Of a DNA stretch of 64,000 nt, positions 1 to 7,771 are shown piece after piece. How positions within the stretch are numbered: the stretch's first letter is position 1; each line of letters opens with the position of its first letter. The translations under genes were made by a program, and so were the position numbers. The stretch is from RBG-16-57-11 sp964503145 (GTDB taxonomy: Bacteria; Chloroflexota; Anaerolineae; Anaerolineales; UBA4823), in NCBI GenBank assembly GCA_964503145.1, contig CAZCYV010000016.1:31921-95920 (forward strand), in the 5' to 3' direction. The notes below the pieces were generated by a model that was given only the letters and a program-made list of their open reading frames with translations, ran no database searches and was not told the origin of the DNA.

Positions 1-299
1 AGCTGGGTCAACTGAGCGAAAAAGACGCCGCCATCCATCCGCAACGCAATGTGCTCTATCGCGCCCTGGGACAGGGAGAGGTGTTTTCTCCGGATATCCT
101 CACTACCCCGCTGCCTGCTTCCGGTTCCCTGCTGCTTTGCTCGGATGGTTTGTGGGGAGTCGTGCCGCAGGCGGAGCTTGCCCGTTTGATCAACGCATAT
201 CCAGACCCCCAGATAGCGGCTCAATTGCTCGTCGATGCGGCGAATGCGGCCGGCGGCCCGGATAACATTTCCGTAATCCTGATCCGCCTGCCCGAATAG
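1..299 (+). CDS. PP2C-family Ser/Thr protein phosphatase, C-terminal part (5' end outside window)
   Basis: The reading frame is open from base 3 to the TAG at 297-299, so the gene enters from upstream. The visible end carries PP2C motifs: 'LLLCSDGLWGVV' (metal-binding Asp of the SDG motif) and the closing 'GGPDNISVILI' block with its metal-binding Asp. The preceding 'HPQRNVLYRALGQ' is also typical of the family. PP2C enzymes are Mg/Mn-dependent phosphatases that reverse Ser/Thr phosphorylation in the cytoplasm. The GTG at 51 is an internal codon, not a start. It lies 8 bp before a J-domain/VWA gene and two genes before an FHA gene, which suggests one phospho-signalling operon. The N-terminal half cannot be judged here. 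Confidence 0.9.
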   Translation, partial: LGQLSEKDAAIHPQRNVLYRALGQGEVFSPDILTTPLPASGSLLLCSDGLWGVVPQAELARLINAYPDPQIAAQLLVDAANAAGGPDNISVILIRLPE

Positions 300-307
300 G
301 CGATCGA

Positions 308-1774
308 ATGACGTCGAACCTCGATTATTACGATCTCCTCGGACTTCCCAAAGATGCCACTCCGGATGAGGTTCGACGCGCCTACCACGAAGCCGCTCGG
401 CGGTTCCATCCTGATACCAGCGCCAATCCTGACACCACAGAGTTGTTCCTTCAGGCGCAAAAAGCGTATGAGGTGCTCTCCGATCCGAAGGCGCGTGAGC
501 TATACGATCAAAGCTTGCGAGAGCAGAGCAATCTCCCTGTTGTCCTGGATGTAACCTATAGCCGTCCAAGCCTGGCCACCTTGGATGAATCGCAATTGAT
601 CTATGCGCTGCTGGAGCTATCACCGTCGGCCAATTTCGCCATGGCTCCAAATCCCCCGTTGAATGTATGCCTGGTGCTTGATCGCTCCACCTCGATGCAA
701 GGGGTGCGAATGGACACCGTCAAAACCGCGGCCATCGAACTGATTCGCCAGCTTCGGCCCGAAGATCGCCTCTCGATCGTCGTGTTTAGCGATCGGGCGG
801 AAGTGCTGCTGCCCGCCGGAAGACGCATGGACCGCACCCTGATCGAGACACAGATCCAGATGATCCGCGCCAGCGGCGGAACGGAGATCTATCAAGGCCT
901 GGAAGCCGGTTTCGAAGAGGTCAACCAAAATTCGGCGCGGTCGCTGATCAATCACATCATCCTGATCACCGATGGGCGGACATACGGCGACGAAGATCAA
1001 TGCCTGCAACTTGCCGACACCGCAGCCGCCCAGGGCATCCGCATCACGGGCCTGGGCATCGGCACCGAATGGAATGATGCGTTCTTGGATGAATTGACCG
1101 GCAGAACAGGGGGCACCAGCGCCTATATCTCGCGCGCCAGCGATATCCGTAGCTTTTTGCAGGAAAAGTTCACCAGCTTGAAGCAAATCTTCGCCGAAAG
1201 GGTGACACTGAACCTGACGCTTTCCCCTGGGGTAAAGCTGACTGCGGCTTTTCGCCTGCAACCCGAATCGGCGATCCTGAGCAGCGACTTCCCGATCCGC
1301 CTGGGGAGCATCCCAAAGCCCAGCAAGCTTTCGATCCTGTTGGAGTTAGTCATCCCGCCTATCCCGGCGACGGAAAACCGATTTCGAATTGCCAGTGGCG
1401 AAATAGAGTACCTGCTTCCATTCGAGCCGGCGCGCATCCATAAAGTCCCGGTCTTATTGAGCCGTCTCACCAGCGCCGAGATCAGCACCGACCTGCCGCC
1501 TAAGGCGATCTTTCAAGCTCTGTCGCAGATCACGCTTTTCCGCATGCAAGAGCGCGCCCGTCAGGAAGTAGCCGAAGGGAAAGTTCAGGAAGCCAGCCTG
1601 CGCTTACAACGCCTGGCCACGCAGTTGCTTTCCCTGGGTGAGATCGAGCTGGCGCAAACGGCGATCATCGAGGCCGAGCGGATCCAACAAACGCACATGC
1701 TCAGCGCCGAGGGAGAGAAGCGAATTAAGTATGGAACGCGATCTTTTCTATTGCCGGCGGGAGCCAAGGAGTAA
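308..1774 (+). CDS. J-domain (DnaJ) protein fused to a von Willebrand factor A domain
   Basis: 488 aa. Residues about 5-68 form a J domain with the HPD tripeptide at 34-36, the signature needed to stimulate a DnaK-type ATPase. A VWA domain follows from about residue 118, with a metal-ion-dependent adhesion motif 'DRSTS' (D125, S127, S129). The remaining 200 residues have no family I can name and end in a helical, Arg/Gln-rich stretch. VWA domains act as metal-dependent protein-binding platforms, so a plausible role is bringing clients or partners to DnaK. That role is inference. The ATG at 308 follows the phosphatase stop by 8 bp, and the FHA gene follows by 8 bp, so these are probably co-transcribed. 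A J domain fused to VWA is an uncommon architecture. Confidence 0.85.
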   Translation: MTSNLDYYDLLGLPKDATPDEVRRAYHEAARRFHPDTSANPDTTELFLQAQKAYEVLSDPKARELYDQSLREQSNLPVVLDVTYSRPSLATLDESQLIYALLELSPSANFAMAPNPPLNVCLVLDRSTSMQGVRMDTVKTAAIELIRQLRPEDRLSIVVFSDRAEVLLPAGRRMDRTLIETQIQMIRASGGTEIYQGLEAGFEEVNQNSARSLINHIILITDGRTYGDEDQCLQLADTAAAQGIRITGLGIGTEWNDAFLDELTGRTGGTSAYISRASDIRSFLQEKFTSLKQIFAERVTLNLTLSPGVKLTAAFRLQPESAILSSDFPIRLGSIPKPSKLSILLELVIPPIPATENRFRIASGEIEYLLPFEPARIHKVPVLLSRLTSAEISTDLPPKAIFQALSQITLFRMQERARQEVAEGKVQEASLRLQRLATQLLSLGEIELAQTAIIEAERIQQTHMLSAEGEKRIKYGTRSFLLPAGAKE

Positions 1775-1782
1775 ACAGTCGC

Positions 1783-2295
1783 ATGATTGTGTGTCAGAAC
1801 TGCCTGCATAAAGAGATGCTGGGCGCAATGTTTTGCAGCGAGTGCGGCGCTCAGCTCATCTATGCAACCGGTGTGCCCACCAGCGGCATCTACCAGACGA
1901 CTTCGAACCTGCGGCCCAGCGAAGTGAGCCTGAAAGAGCCGCCGCCGCCCATCTCATTTCCTGACGCGCTGGTCTCGCTCAACATTATCAGCACCGGCGA
2001 TATCCTTCCGCTGGCGGGCCAGGAAGAGATCACCCTGGGAAGGGTCAGCGAAGGTCAACCGATGGTTCCAGATATCGATCTGACGCCCTACAAGGCTTAC
2101 GAAGCTGGGGTTTCGCGCATGCACGCTTCTATCCGAATGGTCGAAGATCAGGTGCTGATCACGGATCTCGGCTCCGCGAATGGCACCCGCGTGAACGGGA
2201 TGCAGATTACGCCGCATATCCCCTATCCGGTGAAACATGGCGATATCCTGACGTTGGGCAAATTCAAAATCCAGATTTTGCTCCGCAACCGCTAG
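1783..2295 (+). CDS. Zinc-ribbon and FHA-domain protein
   Basis: 170 aa. The N-terminus is a four-cysteine zinc ribbon (C4, C7, C18, C21). A linker of about 60 residues with a proline run leads into a C-terminal FHA domain. FHA signatures are visible: G86-R87, the S111-R112-x-H114 phosphothreonine pocket and N132-G-T with N137. FHA domains bind phosphothreonine, so this is a likely reader for kinase/phosphatase signalling. It fits with the PP2C gene two positions upstream and a PknB-type kinase at 6.2 kb. There is no membrane segment. The partner proteins are unknown. Confidence 0.85.
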   Translation: MIVCQNCLHKEMLGAMFCSECGAQLIYATGVPTSGIYQTTSNLRPSEVSLKEPPPPISFPDALVSLNIISTGDILPLAGQEEITLGRVSEGQPMVPDIDLTPYKAYEAGVSRMHASIRMVEDQVLITDLGSANGTRVNGMQITPHIPYPVKHGDILTLGKFKIQILLRNR

Positions 2296-2335
2296 TACGA
2301 TAAGTTCGGAAGACCAATCAAAAACGGAGGCTGGC

Positions 2336-2578
2336 GTGACCTATACACTGGTAATACACGTACAAAATTCTGACCCGGTGATGGGCGAGGCCGACGAATT
2401 GCCCAGCCCAAGCGATACCATGGTCGTGGTAAAGAATCCCCGCCGCGTGGACGGAAAGGATCTGCACTATCTGGCGGAAAACGTCATGACCGTTTACTGG
2501 CCAATCGAGCGGATAAACTTTATCGAGGTGCTCAGCGAAGGAGAAGAAGAAGAAATCATTGGCTTTGTACGGGAGTAA
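2336..2578 (+). CDS. Small acidic protein of unknown function
   Basis: 80 aa. The GTG start at 2336 is preceded by ACGGAGG at a good distance, which is why I place the start there. No signal peptide or membrane helix is seen. The C-terminal half is acidic, with a Glu run at about residues 69-74. The gene ends 4 bp before the ATG of the OmpR-type regulator, so translational coupling is likely. I do not recognise the family. The predicted pattern of short strands ('TYTLVIHVQ', 'DTMVVVKNPR') suggests a compact beta-rich fold. Confidence 0.65.
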   Translation: MTYTLVIHVQNSDPVMGEADELPSPSDTMVVVKNPRRVDGKDLHYLAENVMTVYWPIERINFIEVLSEGEEEEIIGFVRE

Positions 2579-2582
2579 ACCG

Positions 2583-3341
2583 ATGCCCAAAGACAATCCA
2601 TTCAAAGGTCGCCGCATCCTGGTGGTGGATGACGAAGAGCGGATGGTTCGTTTCATCCGCCTCAATCTGGAGCACGACGGTTTCCGCGTGACCGAAGCCT
2701 ATAATGGCATCCAAGCGATCAACAAAGTGCGCAGCAGCCTGCCCGACCTGGTACTGCTGGATGTGATGATGCCCGACCTGGATGGCTTCGAAGTGCTCAA
2801 GATCATTCGCGAAGTCAGCAGCGTGCCCGTGATCATGCTGACGGCAAAAGGCGAGGAGGACGACCGCGTGCGCGGCCTGGAGCTGGGGGCCGATGACTAT
2901 ATCACCAAGCCTTTCAGCCCACGCGAGCTGGTCAGCCGCGTCAAGGCAGTGCTACGGCGCACAGAGACCCCCACCGCCACCATGCATGGCCTGATCGAGG
3001 TGGACGAACGCCTGAAGCTGGATTTCGACCGCCGGGAAGTGTGGGTAGATGGCAAACTGGTCAAGCTACGCCCGACGGAATACCGCCTTTTGTACCACCT
3101 GGTGCAAAACGCGGGCTGGGTGGTCACCCACGACCAAATCCTGACCAAAGTGTGGGGATATGAATATCGGGACGAACCGCATTATGTGCGACTGTATATC
3201 AACTATCTGCGCAAAAAACTCGAAGAAGATCCAGCCAATCCTAAATATATTCTGACTGAAAGAGGCATCGGTTACCGGTTTGTCGATTTTCGCCGTCAGA
3301 AAGCAGGGGAAGCGCCAGAGGACACCGAACATGGAGAATAA
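2583..3341 (+). CDS. OmpR/PhoB-type response regulator
   Basis: 252 aa. The receiver domain occupies about residues 10-125, with acidic pocket D16-D17, phosphoacceptor D60 in 'LLDVMMPDLDG' and the conserved Lys in 'YITKPFSP'. A C-terminal winged-helix DNA-binding domain follows, with the typical 'LRPTEYRLLYHL' and 'ERGIGYRF' blocks. It acts as a phosphorylation-controlled transcription factor. The ATG at 2583 is chosen over an in-frame TTG at 2559 because the protein then begins just before the receiver fold and because 2559 lies inside the preceding gene. Its 3' end overlaps the next regulator by 11 bp. No cognate histidine kinase gene is adjacent. Confidence 0.93.
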   Translation: MPKDNPFKGRRILVVDDEERMVRFIRLNLEHDGFRVTEAYNGIQAINKVRSSLPDLVLLDVMMPDLDGFEVLKIIREVSSVPVIMLTAKGEEDDRVRGLELGADDYITKPFSPRELVSRVKAVLRRTETPTATMHGLIEVDERLKLDFDRREVWVDGKLVKLRPTEYRLLYHLVQNAGWVVTHDQILTKVWGYEYRDEPHYVRLYINYLRKKLEEDPANPKYILTERGIGYRFVDFRRQKAGEAPEDTEHGE

Positions 3342-3996
3342 AGGCACCAAGCAGCGCATTTTACTAGTAGATGATCACGAAATCGTGCGCTTAGGACTTA
3401 AAGCGCTCCTTGAACGCCACCCGAATTTCGAGGTGGTTGCGGAAGCCAGCACAGCCCGCGAGGCCGTCGAGAAGGTCGAGGTGTTTCAGCCAGATGTGGT
3501 GGTGATGGACATCCGCCTGCCGGGTGGATCGGGCATCGAGGCCTGCGAAGAGATCTCGGAGAGATTCCCCGATTCGAAGGTGATCATGCTCACATCCTAC
3601 GCTGAAGACGAAATGCTGTTTTCGGCGATCCGCGCCGGCGCAGCCGGTTACGTGTTGAAGCAAATCGGGGGCGAAGATCTTGTTCGGGCGATCGAAGCCG
3701 TTGGCAGGGGCGAGGCCCTGCTCGACCCTGCGGTCACTCAGCGCATCTTTCAAGAGGTGCGTAAAGCGGCCAAGGAAGAGGAAGCCTCTGCTTTCTCTGC
3801 GTTAACCCAGCAGGAGAAACACGTCTTGTTGCTGGTCTCGGAGGGCAAGACGAATCGAGAGATTGCCAAAGCGTTGTTCCTGGGCGAGGGCACGGTGCGC
3901 AACTACGTCAGCAGCATCCTATCCAAGCTGGGTGTGAGCAATCGCGCCGAAGCCGCGGCTTACGCCGTGGAGCACAACCTGAGGGATTATCTATAA
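3331..3996 (+). CDS. NarL/FixJ-type response regulator
   Basis: 221 aa. The receiver domain has D14-D15 and phosphoacceptor D60 in 'VVVMDIRLPGGSG'. A C-terminal LuxR-type helix-turn-helix follows ('LTQQEKHVLLLVSEGKTNRE', then 'GTVRNYVSSILSKL'). The ATG at 3331 lies inside the 3' end of the OmpR-type gene and overlaps it by 11 bp, so the two regulators are translationally coupled. Two regulators of different output classes in one operon without a kinase suggest input from kinases elsewhere. Confidence 0.93.
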   Translation: MENKGTKQRILLVDDHEIVRLGLKALLERHPNFEVVAEASTAREAVEKVEVFQPDVVVMDIRLPGGSGIEACEEISERFPDSKVIMLTSYAEDEMLFSAIRAGAAGYVLKQIGGEDLVRAIEAVGRGEALLDPAVTQRIFQEVRKAAKEEEASAFSALTQQEKHVLLLVSEGKTNREIAKALFLGEGTVRNYVSSILSKLGVSNRAEAAAYAVEHNLRDYL

Positions 3997-4027
3997 GCTC
4001 CACCCAGCAAACTCAACGACGCCTCAT

Positions 4028-4375
4028 TCAGCCAGCGCGGCATTCCGGGCACGGGCATAACGCCCGCAGGAACTTCCAGTTATAGATCCCAAAATGGTGG
4101 CCATCCTCCCATTCGATGGTGATGGCATAGGTGCCAACCGCCTCAACGTTGCGCAGGCGCGTGGCCGGCGTGTCCTCCGGAGGACGGTCGAACCACTCCG
4201 GATCCGGGTCGCCGCCCATGTTTTCGTGCCCGCCGCGGCATTCAGCGCATGGGCAGGCGTAGCGCAGCAGGGAGAACGGGTATAGGCTATAATGGCTGTC
4301 ACTCCAGGCCACCGACAAATAACCGGTCTGTCGGTTGGCCGTGATCCCCGTAGGTCTGATCTCATTCATCGGCAT
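4028..4375 (-). CDS. DUF971 / GBBH-like N-terminal domain protein
   Basis: 115 aa, essentially the whole DUF971 domain (the N-terminal domain of gamma-butyrobetaine hydroxylase-like proteins). Motifs include 'LSVAWSDSHYSLYPFSLLR', 'CPCAEC' and 'CPCPEC'. In stand-alone form it is often linked to Fe-S protein or Mrp/ApbC contexts, but no such partner is adjacent here. The two paired-cysteine motifs could bind a metal. The ATG is at 4375. It is the last gene of a minus-strand run with the SH3 protein and the exchanger, 14 bp after the SH3 gene. A second minus-strand frame over the same bases is a shadow. Confidence 0.85.
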   Translation of the reverse strand: MPMNEIRPTGITANRQTGYLSVAWSDSHYSLYPFSLLRYACPCAECRGGHENMGGDPDPEWFDRPPEDTPATRLRNVEAVGTYAITIEWEDGHHFGIYNWKFLRALCPCPECRAG

Positions 4376-4389
4376 TTCACTCCATCAGC

Positions 4390-4893
4390 TCAAGGTTTTT
4401 GCACCACTTGCAGATAATTGGCAACCGCCCAGCCGCGGCGCCCAGCGTCATATGGCCCAACCAAGTACCACCACATATAACCGTCTGCTTCCTGCGGGCC
4501 TTCCTCGACCACAAAGACCTCCGCCTCTGCCCCCAATAGCAACACTGGCGCATTCAGGCCCGGACGCTCGCGGAAGCGCAGGCCCGCCCCAGCGGTGCCG
4601 GTGATTTGCACATACGCGCCCACTGCGATCTCGCCAGGCGGCGGCAGCGGCACGGTCTCAGTCGGGTTGAGCGAACCAGGCGAAGGCTGTTCGGCGGTTG
4701 CTGGCGTATCTGCAGGGATCAAATTCATCACCGCAGTGGATTGTCCGGCCGACGGGTCGGGCGAACGCGTGGCCCACAACAGCCCCAGCGTTGTCAACAG
4801 CAAACAGCTTGCGATGACGACCGAACCGCCGATCACCCGAAGATCGATCAGGCCTGCCAGGCTCTCGAATGTGTCTGCTCTACGTCTGGGCAT
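4390..4893 (-). CDS. Membrane-anchored bacterial SH3-domain protein
   Basis: 167 aa. One transmembrane helix lies at about residues 20-42 ('VIGGSVVIASCLLLTTLGLL'), after an Arg-rich N-terminus. A Pro/Ser/Thr-rich linker leads to a C-terminal bacterial SH3 (SH3_3) domain with 'GLRFRERPGLNAPVL' and 'GWAVANYLQVV'. The topology suggests an extracytoplasmic SH3 domain, a fold often used to bind cell-wall peptides. It starts 6 bp after the exchanger stop and is probably co-transcribed with it. A functional link to calcium transport is not shown. Confidence 0.8.
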   Translation of the reverse strand: MPRRRADTFESLAGLIDLRVIGGSVVIASCLLLTTLGLLWATRSPDPSAGQSTAVMNLIPADTPATAEQPSPGSLNPTETVPLPPPGEIAVGAYVQITGTAGAGLRFRERPGLNAPVLLLGAEAEVFVVEEGPQEADGYMWWYLVGPYDAGRRGWAVANYLQVVQKP

Positions 4894-4899
4894 CTCATT

Positions 4900-6021
4900 T
4901 CAGACTGGCAACAAGAAAAAAGCCAGGGCCAGGATCAGATAAACGGCCAGCAACTCCGCCCCCTCCAGCCAGTTCGACTCGCCATCCATGCTGATCAACA
5001 CCGTGATCAGCACGCCCACGATCAAAGCCAGCAACTCGAAGCCATTGAAAATCAACTGCAACCGATTACCTATCACCAGGCTGATGAACACCAGGACCGG
5101 AGCGACGAACAGGGCGATTTGCAGGCTGGAAGCGACGGCAATTTCTACGCTCAGGTCCATCTGATTTTGGACAGCCACTTTGACCGCCACCAGATGTTCG
5201 GCGACGTTGCCGATCAACGGGATCAGGATGATACCCAGGAAAAATTCCGAAATGCCCAGGCCGATCATCACCGGCTCGACCACGCCCACCAGCAATTCGC
5301 TCATCACCACCACCCCAAGCGTCGAGAGAGTCAGCCAGATCAGCGAAGTCCGCAAGGACCAGGAAGCTTGATGAGGGGCGGGCGCGCTGACAGGAAGAAC
5401 CGCATGGGCTTCCGTCGCTTCGTGGGTGTGAGCTCTGGTTGCTTCATCGTGATCGCGAAAGCTGAAAAACAGGGAAGCCGCGTATAAGATGATCATGATG
5501 GCCGCCACACCCAGGCTGAGCGCTTCCACTTCGACGCTATCCGTAGGGCCGATCGAACTGCTCAGCACCGACGGCACCAGCAATGCGATCACCGAAAGCA
5601 TCAGCAGGATGGCGCTGCGGCTGGCATGGCGAGAGTCGAAGCGTTGAATCCCGTTGCGCAACCCTCCCAGCAGCATTGCCATCCCCATCACCAGCAAAAT
5701 ATTTCCCAGAATCGAGCCGGTAATCGACGCCTTGACCAGTTCCAGCAGTCCTTCGCGGATCGCCACGATGGTGATAATCAACTCCGCAGCGTTGCCCAGC
5801 GTGGCATTCAACAGCCCACCCAGCCGCGGGCCGGTATAGACGGTTAACGCCTCGGTAGCCGTGCCAATCATACCGGCCAGAGGGATGATCGCCAGAGACG
5901 ACAAGGCAAACACCCAAAGCTCGCCCCAGCCACCCACTTCCGCCAGGATCGCAAACGGCAGGGCTAACAGCAACAGGTTGATCGGTTGTTCTCGAAAAAA
6001 TTGGCCGACTTTTCTCATCAC
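4900..6021 (-). CDS. cax: Ca2+/H+ antiporter, CaCA superfamily (Cax/ChaA type)
   Basis: 373 aa. The polytopic membrane protein has two homologous halves, each with the alpha-repeat motif of the family: 'GNAAELIITIVAIREGLLE' in the first half and 'GNVAEHLVAVKVA' in the second. About 10-11 hydrophobic segments are visible, and an acidic/His-rich cytoplasmic stretch lies mid-protein ('HDEATRAHTHEATEAHA'). These carriers expel Ca2+ in exchange for protons. The His/Glu linker may sense metal (inference). The start ATG at 6021 is preceded by GGAAGCGG-type purines. It is the first gene of a three-gene minus-strand run. Confidence 0.92.
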   Translation of the reverse strand: MMRKVGQFFREQPINLLLLALPFAILAEVGGWGELWVFALSSLAIIPLAGMIGTATEALTVYTGPRLGGLLNATLGNAAELIITIVAIREGLLELVKASITGSILGNILLVMGMAMLLGGLRNGIQRFDSRHASRSAILLMLSVIALLVPSVLSSSIGPTDSVEVEALSLGVAAIMIILYAASLFFSFRDHDEATRAHTHEATEAHAVLPVSAPAPHQASWSLRTSLIWLTLSTLGVVVMSELLVGVVEPVMIGLGISEFFLGIILIPLIGNVAEHLVAVKVAVQNQMDLSVEIAVASSLQIALFVAPVLVFISLVIGNRLQLIFNGFELLALIVGVLITVLISMDGESNWLEGAELLAVYLILALAFFLLPV

Positions 6022-6140
6022 CGCTTCCCTTTCGGAGGTTTATACAGATGTGCCTCACCCGAGACACCGCCCAAGATTTTACCCGATTTTTCCGCTCTCA
6101 ATCGCCCAGATCAGGCGATTTCTCGAACGAGACGATGGCT

Positions 6141-6149
6141 TGGTATAAT
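6141..6149 (+). promoter_or_regulatory. Extended -10 promoter TGGTATAAT of the kinase gene
   Basis: A perfect TATAAT preceded by TGG (extended -10). No convincing -35 is present at 16-18 bp. The end of the element is only 12 nt before the ATG at 6162, so the transcript would begin about 6 nt before the start codon and no Shine-Dalgarno site could fit. The same arrangement is seen before recG and the gene at 34481. Confidence 0.65.
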
Positions 6150-6161
6150 TGTAATCAGACG

Positions 6162-7262
6162 ATGAATGCTCCTGTTATCCTGAACAACCGTTATCAATTG
6201 CAAGAGCGCCTGGGCGCAGGGGGGATGGCGATGGTCTATCGAGCGCACGATTTGACCCTCGAGCGCACTGTGGCGATCAAAATCCTGCGCAAAGATTTCT
6301 CGAACGACCCGGCGTTTCGACAGCGGTTTCGCCAGGAGGCCAAAGCGGCGGCTAACCTTTCCCATCCGAACATCGTCACGGTGCACGACTTCGGTTTGTA
6401 CGCCGACCAGCTCTTCATCATCATGGAATTCGTGCCGGGGAGCGACCTGAAAACTTTGCTCAGAGAGCGCAACCGCTTCGACCCTGCGGAGGCTTTGGAG
6501 TTGATCACCCAGGCTTGCGCCGGGATCGGCTACGCCCATCGCGCTGGCCTGGTCCATTGCGACATCAAACCGCAGAACATGTTGGTGACGCCGGATAACC
6601 GCCTGAAAGTGGTGGATTTTGGCATCGCTCGCCTGATGGCGACCATCTCGCCTGACGAAAAAAGCGATGTCGTTTGGGGCTCGCCGCAATATTTCTCGCC
6701 CGAACAGGCCGCCGGAATGGCGCCTTCGCCGGCCTCGGATGTCTATTCGCTGGGCGTGGTGCTCTACGAGATGCTCACTGGCCGGCTGCCCTTCACCGCT
6801 TCCACAGCCGAAGAACTGGCGCGCCTGCACCGTGAGGCCCTACCCCCTTCGCCGCGCCGTTTCAACCCGGAGATTCCGATCCCCCTGGAGCAGATACTGC
6901 TCAAGGTTCTATCAAAGGAACCTTCCTTGCGCTATCGCACCGCCGATCAATTGGGGCTGGTGCTGGCTTCCCTGGCGCAACAACCGCCGCCAGTGATCCA
7001 GCCTGCTGCGCCGCAGCCGCAACCCGGATATGCCGGGCCTACTCAGGTCTCTTCCCCTTACCCGCCCGCCAGCGAATATCCGCTCGAAAGCATCGAGTAT
7101 GTCGAGGAAGAGGCTCCAAGCTATGTGGTGATCCCGCCGCCCCGGCCTCGCACCACCTTCGATTGGCTTACCTGGCTGCTGGCTTTGCTGGCCCTGGTTG
7201 CGGTAGGTGGTTTGATTCCTTTCTGGCTGTGGGTGATTTATGTTCTGAACCCACCGATGTGA
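6162..7262 (+). CDS. PknB-type Ser/Thr protein kinase with C-terminal membrane helix
   Basis: 366 aa. The kinase domain spans about residues 11-270: glycine loop 'GAGGMAMVY', VAIK lysine K40, catalytic loop 'HCDIKPQN', 'DFG' and 'GSPQYFSPEQ'. The catalytic loop has Cys where most relatives have Arg (HCD for HRD), making it a non-RD kinase. A Pro-rich linker and one C-terminal transmembrane helix ('LALLALVAVGGLIPFWLWV') follow, leaving almost nothing outside. It lacks the PASTA repeats of PknB. The ATG at 6162 is chosen because 'MNAPVILNNRYQLQERLG' is the usual beginning of the family and a TGGTATAAT promoter sits just upstream. Earlier in-frame codons fall inside that promoter. It could supply phosphothreonine for the FHA protein at 1.8 kb (inference). 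Confidence 0.92.
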   Translation: MNAPVILNNRYQLQERLGAGGMAMVYRAHDLTLERTVAIKILRKDFSNDPAFRQRFRQEAKAAANLSHPNIVTVHDFGLYADQLFIIMEFVPGSDLKTLLRERNRFDPAEALELITQACAGIGYAHRAGLVHCDIKPQNMLVTPDNRLKVVDFGIARLMATISPDEKSDVVWGSPQYFSPEQAAGMAPSPASDVYSLGVVLYEMLTGRLPFTASTAEELARLHREALPPSPRRFNPEIPIPLEQILLKVLSKEPSLRYRTADQLGLVLASLAQQPPPVIQPAAPQPQPGYAGPTQVSSPYPPASEYPLESIEYVEEEAPSYVVIPPPRPRTTFDWLTWLLALLALVAVGGLIPFWLWVIYVLNPPM

Positions 7263-7322
7263 GCGTTATTTGGGTCAATCTGGCGACTCTGAAAGGCTGA
7301 AATGCAAGCGCCAAACAGAAAC

Positions 7323-7354
7323 GCGGAAATCACGACCGCAGCCGTGATTTCCGC
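7323..7354. terminator. Intrinsic-type hairpin between the convergent kinase and rpmB genes
   Basis: A perfect 12-bp stem (7323-7334 with 7343-7354) has an 8-nt loop. It lies between the kinase stop (7262) and the rpmB stop (7402). The flanks are moderately T-rich on both strands (TTTCTGTTT on the minus side), so it could serve both transcripts. Confidence 0.6.
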
Positions 7355-7401
7355 AATTGAACTCTCGATTTGAATTTGGGATGATTGGGACGAAGTTAGA
7401 C

Positions 7402-7587
7402 TTATGCTTCGGTTTTCACCAGGGTGCGAATGCACTTGGCGCACAACACTTTGCGCACCATGCGTCCGTCTTCCATGACGTGGACGCTTTGAAGGTTCGG
7501 GCGAAAAGTCCGCTGAGTAGCCTTCTTCGACCATGGACGATTGAGACCAAAGGTGGTCTTCTTACCGCAATGAGCACACTTAGCCAT
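7402..7587 (-). CDS. rpmB: 50S ribosomal protein L28 (zinc-binding form)
   Basis: 61 aa, the usual length. The N-terminus 'MAKCAHCGKKTTFG' and C-terminus 'VLCAKCIRTLVK' give the four cysteines (C4, C7, C49, C52) of the zinc-binding C+ form of bL28, a structural protein of the large ribosomal subunit. It diverges from the Asp23 gene across 184 bp, the same arrangement as rpmB and yloU in Bacillus. A hairpin terminator follows 48 bp downstream. Confidence 0.97.
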   Translation of the reverse strand: MAKCAHCGKKTTFGLNRPWSKKATQRTFRPNLQSVHVMEDGRMVRKVLCAKCIRTLVKTEA

Positions 7588-7741
7588 AGTTCACTGATTC
7601 CTTTCCAACGCTCGAAGCGCCGATCACGCGCAATTTACGTTCAATCCAATTCCTTACGAGCGGAACATGCCGCCCGGATAATAGCCGTGCAATATTACCA
7701 CAAAGCGCGACACTTATCAAGCAAAGTTGCGATTTTTCATG

Positions 7742-7747
7742 TATAAT
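7742..7747 (+). promoter_or_regulatory. Perfect -10 TATAAT upstream of the Asp23 gene
   Basis: TATAAT preceded by ATG, so TGT-TATAAT is only partly extended. No good -35 is seen. The element ends 24 nt before the ATG at 7772, leaving room for the AGAGGAACC ribosome site. It lies in the rpmB/asp23 divergent region. Confidence 0.5.
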
Positions 7748-7771
7748 CTGCCAATTCCAGAGGAACCAAGA

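Noticed and set aside
4606..5487. Long plus-strand open frame of 293 codons opposite the exchanger gene
   Set aside because: It is the antisense of the SH3 and exchanger genes. Its composition (Gln/His/Asp-rich) is typical of reverse frames in GC-rich genes, and no family motif is present.
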